NCBI GenBank assembly: GCA_035623075.1
Contig: DASPUC010000037.1
Span: forward strand, 1 to 64,000
DNA: 64,000 bases
Reading direction: 5' to 3'
From: Nitrospiraceae bacterium
GTDB lineage: Bacteria > Nitrospirota > Nitrospiria > Nitrospirales > Nitrospiraceae
The translations under genes and the position numbers were made by a program. The notes beneath the pieces were generated by a model. The model worked only from the letters and a program-made list of their open reading frames with translations. It was not told the origin of the DNA and ran no database searches. Positions 8,214 to 16,247 of this stretch are shown here, in pieces (within the stretch, counting starts at the first letter, position 1; the number at the start of each line of letters is the position of its first letter).

Positions 8214-8939
8214 ATGAAGCCAGGCCTATTGGATGAAATAGCTCGACCGCGTTTGGATCGATCGTCGATCACGGCGATCCTTTTCGATTTCGGCGGAACA
8301 TTGGATGCGGACGGTGTGGCCTGGAAGGAACGGTTTCTTCGCTTGTATCGGGAGGAAGGAGTGGACGTTTCGAGTGAGCGGTTTGCTCGAGCTTTCTATA
8401 AAGCCGACGATGCACTCGTAGGTAGGATCCCGTCCACGCTATCTCTCCAAGACACCGTTCGCCGCCTCGCACAGGATGTGGCGCGAGAGCTTGAGGTGAG
8501 CGATCAGGCCACGGTGGCACGAGTTGCCAATCGGTTCACGGCCGAAGCCCTCGAGCGCCTCACGAAGAATCTGTGCGTGTTGCAGGATCTCAGCCGTCGC
8601 TATCGCCTCGGGATCGTTTCGAATTTCTATGGAAACCTCTCAGCCGTCTGCCGTGAAGCCGGTTTGGATCCGTTCTTCCAGACCATCATCGATTCTGAGG
8701 TGGTAGGGCATCTCAAACCGAGTCCTGAAATCTTTTATACGGCATTGAAGGATCTCCAGGCCGAACCGTGGCAGGCTGTATTCGTGGGGGATTCTCTCCA
8801 GCGCGACATGGCGGGAGCCAAAGCAGTCGGGATAGCCCATGTCTGGCTCACTTCGCAAGCGTCTCAGCAAGGAGAAGCCTGTTGTCCCAACGATCCGGTT
8901 GCGCATGGGTTGGAAGACGTGAGAACGTTGTTCGTATGA
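8214..8939 (+). CDS. HAD-superfamily hydrolase (subfamily IA type)
   Basis: 241 residues from ATG 8214; GTG 8199 would add five residues and has a poorer ribosome site. LFDFGGTLD holds the nucleophile Asp25, GIVSNFYG is motif II, HLKPSPEIF carries the motif III lysine, and FVGDSLQRDMAGAK is motif IV. The second acid of the usual DxD is Gly27, a variant common in this subfamily that may change proton transfer. Probable role: dephosphorylating a phosphorylated intermediate of the cluster; no inositol monophosphatase-family gene is seen in the window. Its TGA overlaps the next ATG (ATGA), starting a run of coupled genes to 15528. Confidence 0.83.
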   Translation: MKPGLLDEIARPRLDRSSITAILFDFGGTLDADGVAWKERFLRLYREEGVDVSSERFARAFYKADDALVGRIPSTLSLQDTVRRLAQDVARELEVSDQATVARVANRFTAEALERLTKNLCVLQDLSRRYRLGIVSNFYGNLSAVCREAGLDPFFQTIIDSEVVGHLKPSPEIFYTALKDLQAEPWQAVFVGDSLQRDMAGAKAVGIAHVWLTSQASQQGEACCPNDPVAHGLEDVRTLFV

Positions 8940-9679
8940 CGCACAAGGGAATCATACGGGGGGGCATCATCGCTGCAGGCGAAGGGTCCCGTCTCCGGCA
9001 GGCCGGATATACGGAGCCGAAACCTCTCGTGCCGATAGCGGGCACTCCGCTCATCGAACGAGTGATCGGCAATTTTCTGGCGGCCGGGATTGAATCGTCG
9101 GTGATCATTTTCAATGAGGAAGGGGGGCGAGAGTGCGAGCGCTGGGTCCGTTCTCGATTCCCCGATGTAGACATCGAGGTCATTATCAAGACCACGGCAT
9201 CATCCCTTGAAAGTTTTCTCATGGTGGCCGGGCGAATCAAAGAGGGGCCTGCGCTCATTTCAACCGTAGACGCGTGGTGTTCACCGGAAGATTTCAAAGG
9301 CTTTGTCGAAGCGGCTGCGCGCCGACCACCGGAGTCGACGGTGCTGGCCGTCACACCGTTCGTGGCAGATGAGCGTCCGCTCTGGGCCCTGTTGGATCAG
9401 TCGGGTCGCGTGAAGAGTCTCGGAAATTACACCGGCACGATGGTAACGGCAGGCATGTACCTTGTGCCAGAGCGAGTGAGGCAGCTCTCAGTACCGAAAG
9501 AGCTCAACAGACTGAGGGATTTCTTGGGTTGGTTGGTCACGATCGGCGAACCGGTTTTTGGTATTCCGATTGAAACAGTGGTGGATGTGGACCGGGGTGA
9601 GGATGTGCCGTTGGCCGAGGCTTTGACGAGCACATTCCGGTTGAATCAGGCAGATCGAGCGTCTGAGGAGGTTACGTGA
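8936..9679 (+). CDS. sugar-phosphate/NDP-type nucleotidyltransferase, candidate CTP:inositol-phosphate cytidylyltransferase
   Basis: 247 residues from ATG 8936, preferred over an in-frame extension lying inside the HAD gene. IIAAGEGSRLR (about residues 11-21) is the GxGxR nucleotide-binding signature, followed by EPKPLVPIAGTPLIERV, and STVDAW near residue 104 can supply the metal-binding aspartate. The family joins NTP to a phosphorylated sugar or polyol, releasing pyrophosphate. Co-location with an inositol phosphate synthase and a CDP-alcohol transferase makes CTP plus inositol phosphate to CDP-inositol the simplest proposal. That is inference from context; UDP- or GDP-sugar chemistry is not excluded. 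It overlaps both neighbours by 4 bases. Confidence 0.85.
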   Translation: MTHKGIIRGGIIAAGEGSRLRQAGYTEPKPLVPIAGTPLIERVIGNFLAAGIESSVIIFNEEGGRECERWVRSRFPDVDIEVIIKTTASSLESFLMVAGRIKEGPALISTVDAWCSPEDFKGFVEAAARRPPESTVLAVTPFVADERPLWALLDQSGRVKSLGNYTGTMVTAGMYLVPERVRQLSVPKELNRLRDFLGWLVTIGEPVFGIPIETVVDVDRGEDVPLAEALTSTFRLNQADRASEEVT

Positions 9680-10518
9680 ACGAACGGGAATGTTGGGGGA
9701 TTTTCCGAGAACGGGCGCATTCGCCGGGACGGGAATTTGACGACGCCGAGATTCTTCGGCTAACCGGCAAGCATCTGGATGCAATGGGATTCCACGTCAG
9801 CCTCAAGACAACGGACGAGATTCCCGCAAGAGCTTCCGGACCTCCTCCGGCGATGTTCATGATGTGCGAGCAGATCCGAATTCTGGAAGAGCTTCAGCGA
9901 TGGGAACAACGAGGGGCCCGCATCGTCAACACCCCAGTGTCGGTGCTCAATACGTACCGGGAGCGGATGGTGCTGCTGCTGGAGCAGGCACGTGTCTCTT
10001 CGCCTGCGAGCCGGATCATACCGACGAATGCACCAAGGATCACGTCCGCCGATCCGGTCTGGGTGAAACGCGGAGATGTGCACAGTACGCAAGAAGAGGA
10101 CGTTTCGTTCGCTGCCAGTGGAGTTGAAGCAGAACAAGCGTTGCGGCGCCTGGCTCTACGCGGGGTTCCATCAGCCGTGGTACAAGACCACATTGCAGGC
10201 GATCTTCTCAAGTTCTACGGCATCGGTCGGCCTGATCTGAAACCGAGAGACGGCACATGGTTTCGATGGTTCTATCACAAAGATCAACGGGTCGCGGGAC
10301 ACTCGTTCAATCCGAAAATGCTAGTCGACCTTGTCCACCGCGCGGCAGCGGCTCTCGGCCTTGAAATCTATGGAGGAGACGCGATCGTGAGTGATGGAGG
10401 TGCCATCACCCTGATCGATTTGAATGCCTGGCCGAGCTTTGCGCTCTATCGTGACGAGGCGGCGAAACATATCGCAGCCTATCTGGCTGAGCGGTTTCTG
10501 GGAGAACGGGCCGCATGA
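9676..10518 (+). CDS. ATP-grasp-fold enzyme
   Basis: 280 residues from a GTG that overlaps the previous stop (GTGA), with GAGGAGG just upstream. WVKRGDVHS resembles the lysine-bearing strand of ATP-grasp domains, VVQDHIAGDLLKFYG the acidic/hydrophobic linker, and IDLNAWPSFALYRDEAAKHI the terminal metal-binding D-x-N motif also seen in RimK-like ligases and in inositol-phosphate kinases of this fold. ATP-grasp enzymes join a carboxylate to an amine or thiol through an acyl phosphate, or phosphorylate small molecules. Here it could amidate an amino-inositol made by the next two genes, or act as a kinase; sequence alone cannot choose. The fold call is firmer than the function. Confidence 0.7.
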   Translation: MNERECWGIFRERAHSPGREFDDAEILRLTGKHLDAMGFHVSLKTTDEIPARASGPPPAMFMMCEQIRILEELQRWEQRGARIVNTPVSVLNTYRERMVLLLEQARVSSPASRIIPTNAPRITSADPVWVKRGDVHSTQEEDVSFAASGVEAEQALRRLALRGVPSAVVQDHIAGDLLKFYGIGRPDLKPRDGTWFRWFYHKDQRVAGHSFNPKMLVDLVHRAAAALGLEIYGGDAIVSDGGAITLIDLNAWPSFALYRDEAAKHIAAYLAERFLGERAA

Positions 10519-11840
10519 AACGTCACAATCCAGGTCCGCGCTCCATGCGCATCGTGGAACAGGAACAGCAACACATGTCTCCTGGCTTGCAGTCGATCGC
10601 TCTCTACTCCGGTTTGGCAATGGCGCATGGCACCGGCTGTACGCTGATCGATGAAGACGGCAAGCGCTATCTCGATTTTGTCGCCGGTATCGGAGTGGGC
10701 AGTGTCGGTCACTGCCATCCCCACTATGTGGAGGCCTTGAAACAACAAGGCGAGCGTCTGACGTTCAGCAGCTTTACCACTGAAGTCCGCGCAAAATTTC
10801 TGACCCTCCTCGCGTCAGTCACCCCGAAGGGGCTCAGCCGAATTCAAATGTTTTCGGGTGGCGCGGAGACGGTAGAGGCGGCCTTCCGTCTCGCAAAATC
10901 TGCCACCCGCAAGTTCGAGTTCATCGGTTTCTGGGGCGGCTTTCACGGAAAGACGGGCGGGGTCTTGGGATTACTCGGAGATGACTTTAAGAAGGAACTC
11001 GGACCGTTCATGCCAGGTCTCTATTCAGCACCCTATGGACACTGTTATCGCTGTCCGTGGAAATTGACGTTTCCGAGCTGCGGGCTGGCCTGCGCCGAGC
11101 ATTTACGCCAGGTCATTCGGTACCAGACGCAAGGTGAGATTGCCGCGATCATCGTGGAACCGGTTCAAGGAACAGCGGGGAACGTTGTGCCTCCTCCGGG
11201 CTTTCTCCAAGCGGTCCAGGACATTGCCAAAGAACATGGTGCGTTGCTCATCGCCGACGAAATGCAAACCGGATTCGGTCGAACCGGATCGATGTGGGGA
11301 TGCGACCATGAAAGACTGGTTCCCGATGTCATGACGGTCGGGAAAGGCATCGCGGGGGGATTTCCGTTGTCCGCGCTGATTTCAACTGATGAGCTGACCA
11401 GCCGGAAGCCGTTCGCCAACCCGAGCGGCAGCTCGTCGAGTTACGGAGGGAACCCGCTGGCTTCAGCAGCAGGTCTGGCCACATTGGAAATTATCATCAA
11501 GGACGACCTCGTGAAGAATGCCGAGCGTGTCGGGAACGTGATGATGGCAAGGCTCCGTTCCATGCAAGATCGTTATCGATGCATCGGCGATGTCCGGGGA
11601 AGAGGCTTGATGCTCGGCCTCGAGTTAGTCCGGAACCGGGAGTCGAAAGAACCGCTCCCGAAGGACGTGACGCGGGCTTTATTCCAGGAATGTTTGCGCC
11701 GTGGACTGGTCGCCATGTGTTACTCACCCATCATACGAATCAGTCCACCCCTGGTCATCAGCGAAGACCAGGCCTTGCAAGGCCTCGAGCTCTTAGACGA
11801 GGCCTTGGCCGCAGTGACGCGGGATTATCAGCTCGAATAG
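10515..11840 (+). CDS. class III pyridoxal-phosphate aminotransferase
   Basis: 441 residues, full length for the family. LIADEMQTGFGRTG contains the cofactor-binding aspartate, TVGKGIAGG the Schiff-base lysine (Lys277), and SSSYGGNPLASAAGLATL the phosphate-binding region. A cysteine-rich stretch (CYRCPWKLTFPSCGLAC, near residues 180-195) is characteristic of one subgroup of this family and may bind metal. Class III enzymes transfer amino groups to aldehydes or ketones; some relatives are ammonia or phospho-lyases. Next to a Gfo/Idh/MocA oxidoreductase it fits oxidation of an inositol hydroxyl followed by transamination to an amino-inositol (inference). The start overlaps the ATP-grasp stop (ATGA). 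Confidence 0.88.
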   Translation: MKRHNPGPRSMRIVEQEQQHMSPGLQSIALYSGLAMAHGTGCTLIDEDGKRYLDFVAGIGVGSVGHCHPHYVEALKQQGERLTFSSFTTEVRAKFLTLLASVTPKGLSRIQMFSGGAETVEAAFRLAKSATRKFEFIGFWGGFHGKTGGVLGLLGDDFKKELGPFMPGLYSAPYGHCYRCPWKLTFPSCGLACAEHLRQVIRYQTQGEIAAIIVEPVQGTAGNVVPPPGFLQAVQDIAKEHGALLIADEMQTGFGRTGSMWGCDHERLVPDVMTVGKGIAGGFPLSALISTDELTSRKPFANPSGSSSSYGGNPLASAAGLATLEIIIKDDLVKNAERVGNVMMARLRSMQDRYRCIGDVRGRGLMLGLELVRNRESKEPLPKDVTRALFQECLRRGLVAMCYSPIIRISPPLVISEDQALQGLELLDEALAAVTRDYQLE

Positions 11841-11849
11841 GCGGGAGCA

Positions 11850-12914
11850 ATGCTACGCGGAGCACTCATCGGATTCGGCAACGTGGCGGCCAACGGCCAT
11901 GTGCCTGGATGGTTGGCGTGCCAGGATGTTGAGATTGTAGCGGTGTCGGATACAAACAAAGCGAGGCAGTCCGAAGCCGAACGTCTGCTCCCCTACGCAC
12001 GCTGGTACGACTCTGGTGAGATGTTGCTGGCCGAGGAGCGGCCTGATTTCGTGGATATCTGCACGCCTCCATCCGGCCACGCTGACCTCATTCGAGCCGC
12101 TCTGCAGCGAGGATTGCATGTGCTGTGCGAGAAACCGTTGGTGACATGCCCTGACGATCTTGTTGAACTCTCAGTGTTGGCCGGAGCCGAAAGAAAAGTT
12201 CTCTATACGGTGCACAATTGGCACCACGCTCCGAATATCGTCTTCGTCCGTGAGCTTCTCCAACGACGTGAAATCGGATCCATCACCCGATGCATCTGGC
12301 AAACCCTTCGTATCAAGCCGGCGGCAGCCGTCACCGGCCAGCCGGGCAATTGGCGTCTCGATCCACAAGTCGCAGGGGGAGGAGTGCTTGTCGACCATGG
12401 ATGGCATGCCTGTTATGTCATGCTCAGCTGGTTGAATCAGAGGCCGACTGCGATCAGTGCCAGGCTGGAGACCAGACGTCACGTTGACTCTCCTCTCGAA
12501 GACACGGCAACGGTCCACATTCAGTTTCCGCGCGCAACCGCGGAACTGTTTTTGACATGGGCGGCCGACGATAGACGCAATACGGTCGAGATCTCCGGTG
12601 ACCGCGGCACAATACGTCTTGAGAATAATTCCGTTGTGCTCTCGCAGCCCAACTCACATGAAGAACCGCGTCGTTGGACTTTGGCGTCGAGCCTGGCCGA
12701 AGGCTCCCACCATCCGGAGTGGTTCGGTGGCGTTGTCAACGGATTTCTTGCGGAGATGGCGGAGGCAACGACGAGAGGTCACAATTTCTCCGAAGCGGCT
12801 CTCTGTGTCCAGATGCTGGCCTTGGCTCAATTATCCAACCGACAAGACGGCGCCTGGCTTCCGATCCCGGACTCAATCTCAGTTGAGAAGATGGACACGG
12901 GAGTGCCGCGGTGA
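11850..12914 (+). CDS. Gfo/Idh/MocA family NAD(P)-dependent oxidoreductase
   Basis: 354 residues. IGFGNVAANGHVPGW is the N-terminal dinucleotide-binding loop, VDICTPPSGHADLI and CEKPLVTCP (the EKP motif) mark the family, and GGGVLVDHGWHACYVM carries the conserved histidine region of the C-terminal domain. The family includes inositol 2-dehydrogenases and sugar dehydrogenases that oxidise ring or chain hydroxyls. Given the inositol-phosphate synthase three genes on and the adjacent aminotransferase, an inositol or inositol-phosphate derivative is a reasonable substrate. It starts 9 bases after the aminotransferase stop and ends in a GTGA overlap with the CDP-alcohol transferase. Confidence 0.88.
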   Translation: MLRGALIGFGNVAANGHVPGWLACQDVEIVAVSDTNKARQSEAERLLPYARWYDSGEMLLAEERPDFVDICTPPSGHADLIRAALQRGLHVLCEKPLVTCPDDLVELSVLAGAERKVLYTVHNWHHAPNIVFVRELLQRREIGSITRCIWQTLRIKPAAAVTGQPGNWRLDPQVAGGGVLVDHGWHACYVMLSWLNQRPTAISARLETRRHVDSPLEDTATVHIQFPRATAELFLTWAADDRRNTVEISGDRGTIRLENNSVVLSQPNSHEEPRRWTLASSLAEGSHHPEWFGGVVNGFLAEMAEATTRGHNFSEAALCVQMLALAQLSNRQDGAWLPIPDSISVEKMDTGVPR

Positions 12915-14173
12915 CTCTTCTCTCAAATGAGACCGCAGTGTCCGATTATCCTGTGCCAGTCAGGCGTAATGGTCCAACGCTCATTGTGGTTTTTCCACAA
13001 GAACAGGATCACGAGAAGCCCATTTCGCCCATGACGGTTGTGTTGGGCTTATCCCTTCTCCGACGAGTTATATTGACGGCCCAGCGAGCAGGATTCTCGA
13101 CTCCCTTCGTGGCAACCTCCGACCCTTCTGGGATCAAACAGATTCTGGACGGAACTTCTGCCATCGCAATATCGCCATCCGACGTGAGCACTCACCTCCC
13201 TCAAGGACGAATCGTGCTGTTGACCTCGAACGTACTTCCGACTCAACAGTTCTTGCGACAGCTGTTGGATCAACCGCTTCAACCCGATCGAGTCTCTGTG
13301 TGTGGCAACGTAGCAGCATGGGTTGAACCGTCGAGGTCTTTAGATTGGTCCTCGGTCCTGCAGCATGTTTTGCGAGGTCACGGCTTGGGGGGAGCGTTTG
13401 TCGGTGCGAACGCGACCATCGTTGAAGAAAAAGTCGACGGGTTGTTTATCCTCAAGACCATGAAGGATCAACGGGTAGCTGAGCGTCATCTTCTGCGAGG
13501 GCTGATCAAGGATACAGAAGCATTTATGTCTCGACATTTCGAAAGACCAATGTCGCTGGCGATCACGCGACGACTCGTGTCACGTGCCATCACTCCCAAC
13601 GCGATGACCACAGTCAGTGTCGGCATTGGACTCTTGGGATCCCCGTTTTTTCTCTCTTCGTACTGGGGCTATCAGCTCGTCGGCGCGCTTCTCTTTCTTG
13701 CGCACTCCATCCTGGATGGATGCGATGGAGAACTGGCGCGATTGCGTTTTGAAGAGTCGCGCTGGGGCGGCATTCTGGATTTCTGGGGCGACAACGTCGT
13801 GCACGTCGCGGTGTTTGCCTGTATGGGAATCGGATGGAGTCTGAGCGTCGGCGAAGCCTGGCCGCTCTGTTTGGGTGTTCTCGCGATACTGGGAACAATC
13901 TGTTCGGCCGGATTCGTCTATTGGCACACCATGCGGGGTGAAAAGTCGACCGGCCCGCTCTTTACGTCCGTCGTTCGATCGACAACCTCCAGGCTGTCTC
14001 ATTTGATGGATTCACTGGGGCGGCGAGATTTCATTTATCTGGTCGTCATACTTTCGGCTTTTGGAAAGGCTTCGTGGTTTCTGGCCCTCACCGCGATCGG
14101 CTCTCCGATCTACTTCATCATCTTGGTGTGGCTTGCCCGCACTGAAGGCCGTAACAGAGGAGAACAATCATGA
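12911..14173 (+). CDS. CDP-alcohol phosphatidyltransferase with degenerate nucleotidyltransferase-like N-terminal domain
   Basis: 420 residues. The C-terminal half is hydrophobic with about six membrane segments and a perfect CDP-alcohol motif: D269, D272-G, A276-R277, G286, D290, D294 (DxxDGxxARx8Gx3Dx3D). These enzymes transfer a phospho-alcohol from a CDP carrier to a second alcohol. Residues 1 to about 195 look like a decayed nucleotidyltransferase fold (VVLGLSLLRRVILTAQRAGF, then IVLLTSNVLPTQQ) lacking the GxGxR loop. In archaeal di-myo-inositol phosphate synthesis one protein carries an active cytidylyltransferase fused to this transferase; here the active copy may be the separate gene at 8936. 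GTG start overlapping the preceding stop, ATGA into the next gene. Confidence 0.87.
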   Translation: MTLLSNETAVSDYPVPVRRNGPTLIVVFPQEQDHEKPISPMTVVLGLSLLRRVILTAQRAGFSTPFVATSDPSGIKQILDGTSAIAISPSDVSTHLPQGRIVLLTSNVLPTQQFLRQLLDQPLQPDRVSVCGNVAAWVEPSRSLDWSSVLQHVLRGHGLGGAFVGANATIVEEKVDGLFILKTMKDQRVAERHLLRGLIKDTEAFMSRHFERPMSLAITRRLVSRAITPNAMTTVSVGIGLLGSPFFLSSYWGYQLVGALLFLAHSILDGCDGELARLRFEESRWGGILDFWGDNVVHVAVFACMGIGWSLSVGEAWPLCLGVLAILGTICSAGFVYWHTMRGEKSTGPLFTSVVRSTTSRLSHLMDSLGRRDFIYLVVILSAFGKASWFLALTAIGSPIYFIILVWLARTEGRNRGEQS

Positions 14174-15528
14174 GTGAAAACAGTTCGCGTTATCCTGAAT
14201 TGGCCAGGACGATCGCTCTGGCGCAGGGAAGGCTCGGGGTCCTCCTGCCAGGTCTGGGCGCCGTGGCAACTACCCTGATTGCCGGCACGCAATTGATCAA
14301 CAAGGGTCTGGCAAAACCCTACGGATCGTTGACCCAGCTCCAGCGGATACGGCTCGGCAAACGCACCGCTCCTCGATTTGTTCCGATCAAGAAGGTGGTG
14401 CCGCTCGCCGAACTATCCGATCTGGTCTTCGGCGGCTGGGACATCTTTCCGGACGATGCCTACCAGACGGCCAGAGCCGCAGGCGTCGTGCCGCACGATC
14501 AGCTGGAACATGTGAAGCATGAACTCGAAGCCGTCAAGCCTTGGCCCGGCGCCTTCGAGCAGCGGTATGTCCGAAACCTGCGGGGGACCCACATCAAAAC
14601 CGCAACGACAAAAATGGATCTAGCTGAAGCAGTGATGCGGGATATCGAGAACTTTGTCGCCGCAAACGGAATCCGCCGGTCGGTCATGATCTGGTGCGGA
14701 TCGACTGAAGTGTACTCCCAGCCCGGCTCCGTGCATCAAACCCTGGAAGCGTTCGAGCAGGGTCTTAAGGAGAATGCGCCGGAGATTTCCCCTTCGATGA
14801 TTTATGCGTACGCGGCTCTGTCCCTTGGTGTGCCCTTTGCCAATGGAGCTCCGAATCTTTCGGCTGATATTCCGGCACTCGTGCAACTGGCGGCCCAACG
14901 ACGGGCACCGATTGCCGGGAGCGATTTCAAAACAGGACAGACCTTGATGAAGACGGTTGTTGCGCCAGGCCTGAAAGCCAGGATGTTGGGGCTCCGCGGC
15001 TGGTTTTCCACGAATATCCTCGGCAACCGGGATGGCGAAGTGCTCGATGATGCCGGCTCCTTCCGCGCAAAAGAGGTCAGTAAGAGCGGCGTATTGGATG
15101 CGATCCTGCAACCGGACCTCTATCCGGACCTCTATGGAAACTATTACCACAAGGTGCGTATCGAGTTTTACCCACCGCGCGGTGATGCCAAAGAAGGATG
15201 GGATAATATCGACATCGTTGGTTGGCTGGGGCAGCCGATGCAGATCAAGATCGATTTTCTCTGCCGCGATTCTATCCTCGCCGCCCCGGTCGTGTTGGAT
15301 TTGGTGCTCTTTCTGGACCTTGCGCAACGGGCCAGACTCTCCGGGATTCAGGAGTGGTTATCATTTTACTTTAAGTCACCGATGTCTCGGCCTGATTTAA
15401 AGCCCGAGCATGATCTCTTTGTTCAGCACCTGAAGTTGACCAATACGCTCCGGATCCTCGTCGGTGAGGAGGTGTTGGACCACTCCGGGCTGGATTACTA
15501 CGAGGGCGAGATGTCTCACGGCCACTGA
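14170..15528 (+). CDS. ino1: myo-inositol-1-phosphate synthase
   Basis: 452 residues, near the usual size of bacterial and archaeal members with long C-termini. LLPGLGAVATTLIAG is the NAD-binding N-terminus, NGAPNLSADIPALVQLA and GSDFKTGQT (Lys254, a catalytic lysine) are core motifs, and STNILGNRDGEVL matches the family NxLGNxDG element. The enzyme converts glucose 6-phosphate to inositol phosphate using bound NAD as an internal hydride carrier and is the committed step to inositol compounds. It is the last intact gene of the cluster, overlapping the CDP-alcohol transferase stop by ATGA, and it anchors the reading that the cluster makes an inositol product. Confidence 0.93.
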   Translation: MSENSSRYPELARTIALAQGRLGVLLPGLGAVATTLIAGTQLINKGLAKPYGSLTQLQRIRLGKRTAPRFVPIKKVVPLAELSDLVFGGWDIFPDDAYQTARAAGVVPHDQLEHVKHELEAVKPWPGAFEQRYVRNLRGTHIKTATTKMDLAEAVMRDIENFVAANGIRRSVMIWCGSTEVYSQPGSVHQTLEAFEQGLKENAPEISPSMIYAYAALSLGVPFANGAPNLSADIPALVQLAAQRRAPIAGSDFKTGQTLMKTVVAPGLKARMLGLRGWFSTNILGNRDGEVLDDAGSFRAKEVSKSGVLDAILQPDLYPDLYGNYYHKVRIEFYPPRGDAKEGWDNIDIVGWLGQPMQIKIDFLCRDSILAAPVVLDLVLFLDLAQRARLSGIQEWLSFYFKSPMSRPDLKPEHDLFVQHLKLTNTLRILVGEEVLDHSGLDYYEGEMSHGH

Positions 15529-15925
15529 TGATACAACGTCTCGATGAGGACCAGGATTCGTTCTCGAAATACGGCTGGGTCGGAATCGGCGTTCTGTGGT
15601 GTCTGGTCATTCTCCTCTGTCAGCCTTCTTCCCTCACACGAGCAGAGAATCCGCACGAGACTCATCATCCCAGAGACGACGCTCATGGATCACTTTCTAC
15701 GAAGCGATCTCCACGACCATGGGCCCTATGACCTCTGGTTGGGACGGATCGCCTGAAGGAAAGGCCTACTCAGAATTCAATCACCGCCTAGCAGGAGCCC
15801 TGGTAGTGATCATCGGCTTGGGGGGACTGCAAGGAAGCTTGGGCACGGCCCTTTTATCATGGATGCGGTTCCTCTTACCGGGCGCGCTGATGTCGGAAAA
15901 GAGAGCGGCCTCAGTCGTTTCGTAG
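15528..15925 (+). pseudogene. decayed small membrane-protein gene following ino1
   Basis: An ATG at 15528 shares its first base with the ino1 stop (TGATG) and opens a frame with a plausible signal/membrane segment (VGIGVLWCLVILLCQPSS) followed by a His-rich stretch. That frame runs into an unlike sequence near 15690. In the next frame, from about 15690 to 15925, the product reads MGPMTSGWDGSPEGKAYSEFNHRLAGALVV (here split) and then a second hydrophobic segment LLSWMRFLLPGALM before ending abruptly. The two parts read as one protein broken by a frameshift and truncated at the 3' end. The SEFNHxLAG element resembles membrane proteins I associate with this kind of genome, but I cannot name the family. 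A sequencing error is an alternative explanation of the frameshift. Confidence 0.5.
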
Positions 15926-15929
15926 CATC

Positions 15930-16148
15930 TCACGAGTCCACAGAGTTGGCTCCGTATCCCTTATCCGTTTGTGGCTCTCCTTCCTTCGCCATACCACGTG
16001 AAATCCGAGAGCCGAAGCACGACGGACAAAGGTGGAGTCCTTTCTCCTTTAACGTATAGAAGGTCTGGAGATCGGAAACCCCGCAGTCCATGCAAGTGAC
16101 TGGGCGTAGTGAAGGTAAAGGATGCTGGCAGGTTGTTCGGCAGCACAT
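15930..16148 (-). CDS. possible small Cys-rich (zinc-ribbon-like) protein
   Basis: A 72-residue frame from ATG 16148, with GAGG about nine bases upstream. It has paired cysteines: an N-terminal CCRTTC, then TCMDCG and LCPSCF about 20 residues apart, the layout of a small zinc ribbon. The middle (SDLQTFYTLKEKGLHLCPSC) is well formed, whereas the ends look less protein-like. No homologue is recalled. It is the only coding candidate in the gap between the pseudogene and the SYLF gene, and it could be a chance frame. Confidence 0.3.
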   Translation of the reverse strand: MCCRTTCQHPLPSLRPVTCMDCGVSDLQTFYTLKEKGLHLCPSCFGSRISRGMAKEGEPQTDKGYGANSVDS

Positions 16149-16247
16149 GAACGAGACCTCGCTGCTCTTGGAGGAGGATCTATTCGGAATACCGCAGGAG
16201 TGTGCCCCAGCACAGAAGGGCATCGCTCACGAGCTGGCTGTCGTTCT

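Noticed and set aside
8768-8935. N-terminal extension of the nucleotidyltransferase
   Set aside because: The extension lies inside the HAD gene, and the ATG at 8936 makes an ATGA overlap and begins just before the nucleotide-binding loop.
14620-15327. 235-codon minus-strand frame opposite ino1
   Set aside because: ino1 has conserved family motifs across this whole stretch.
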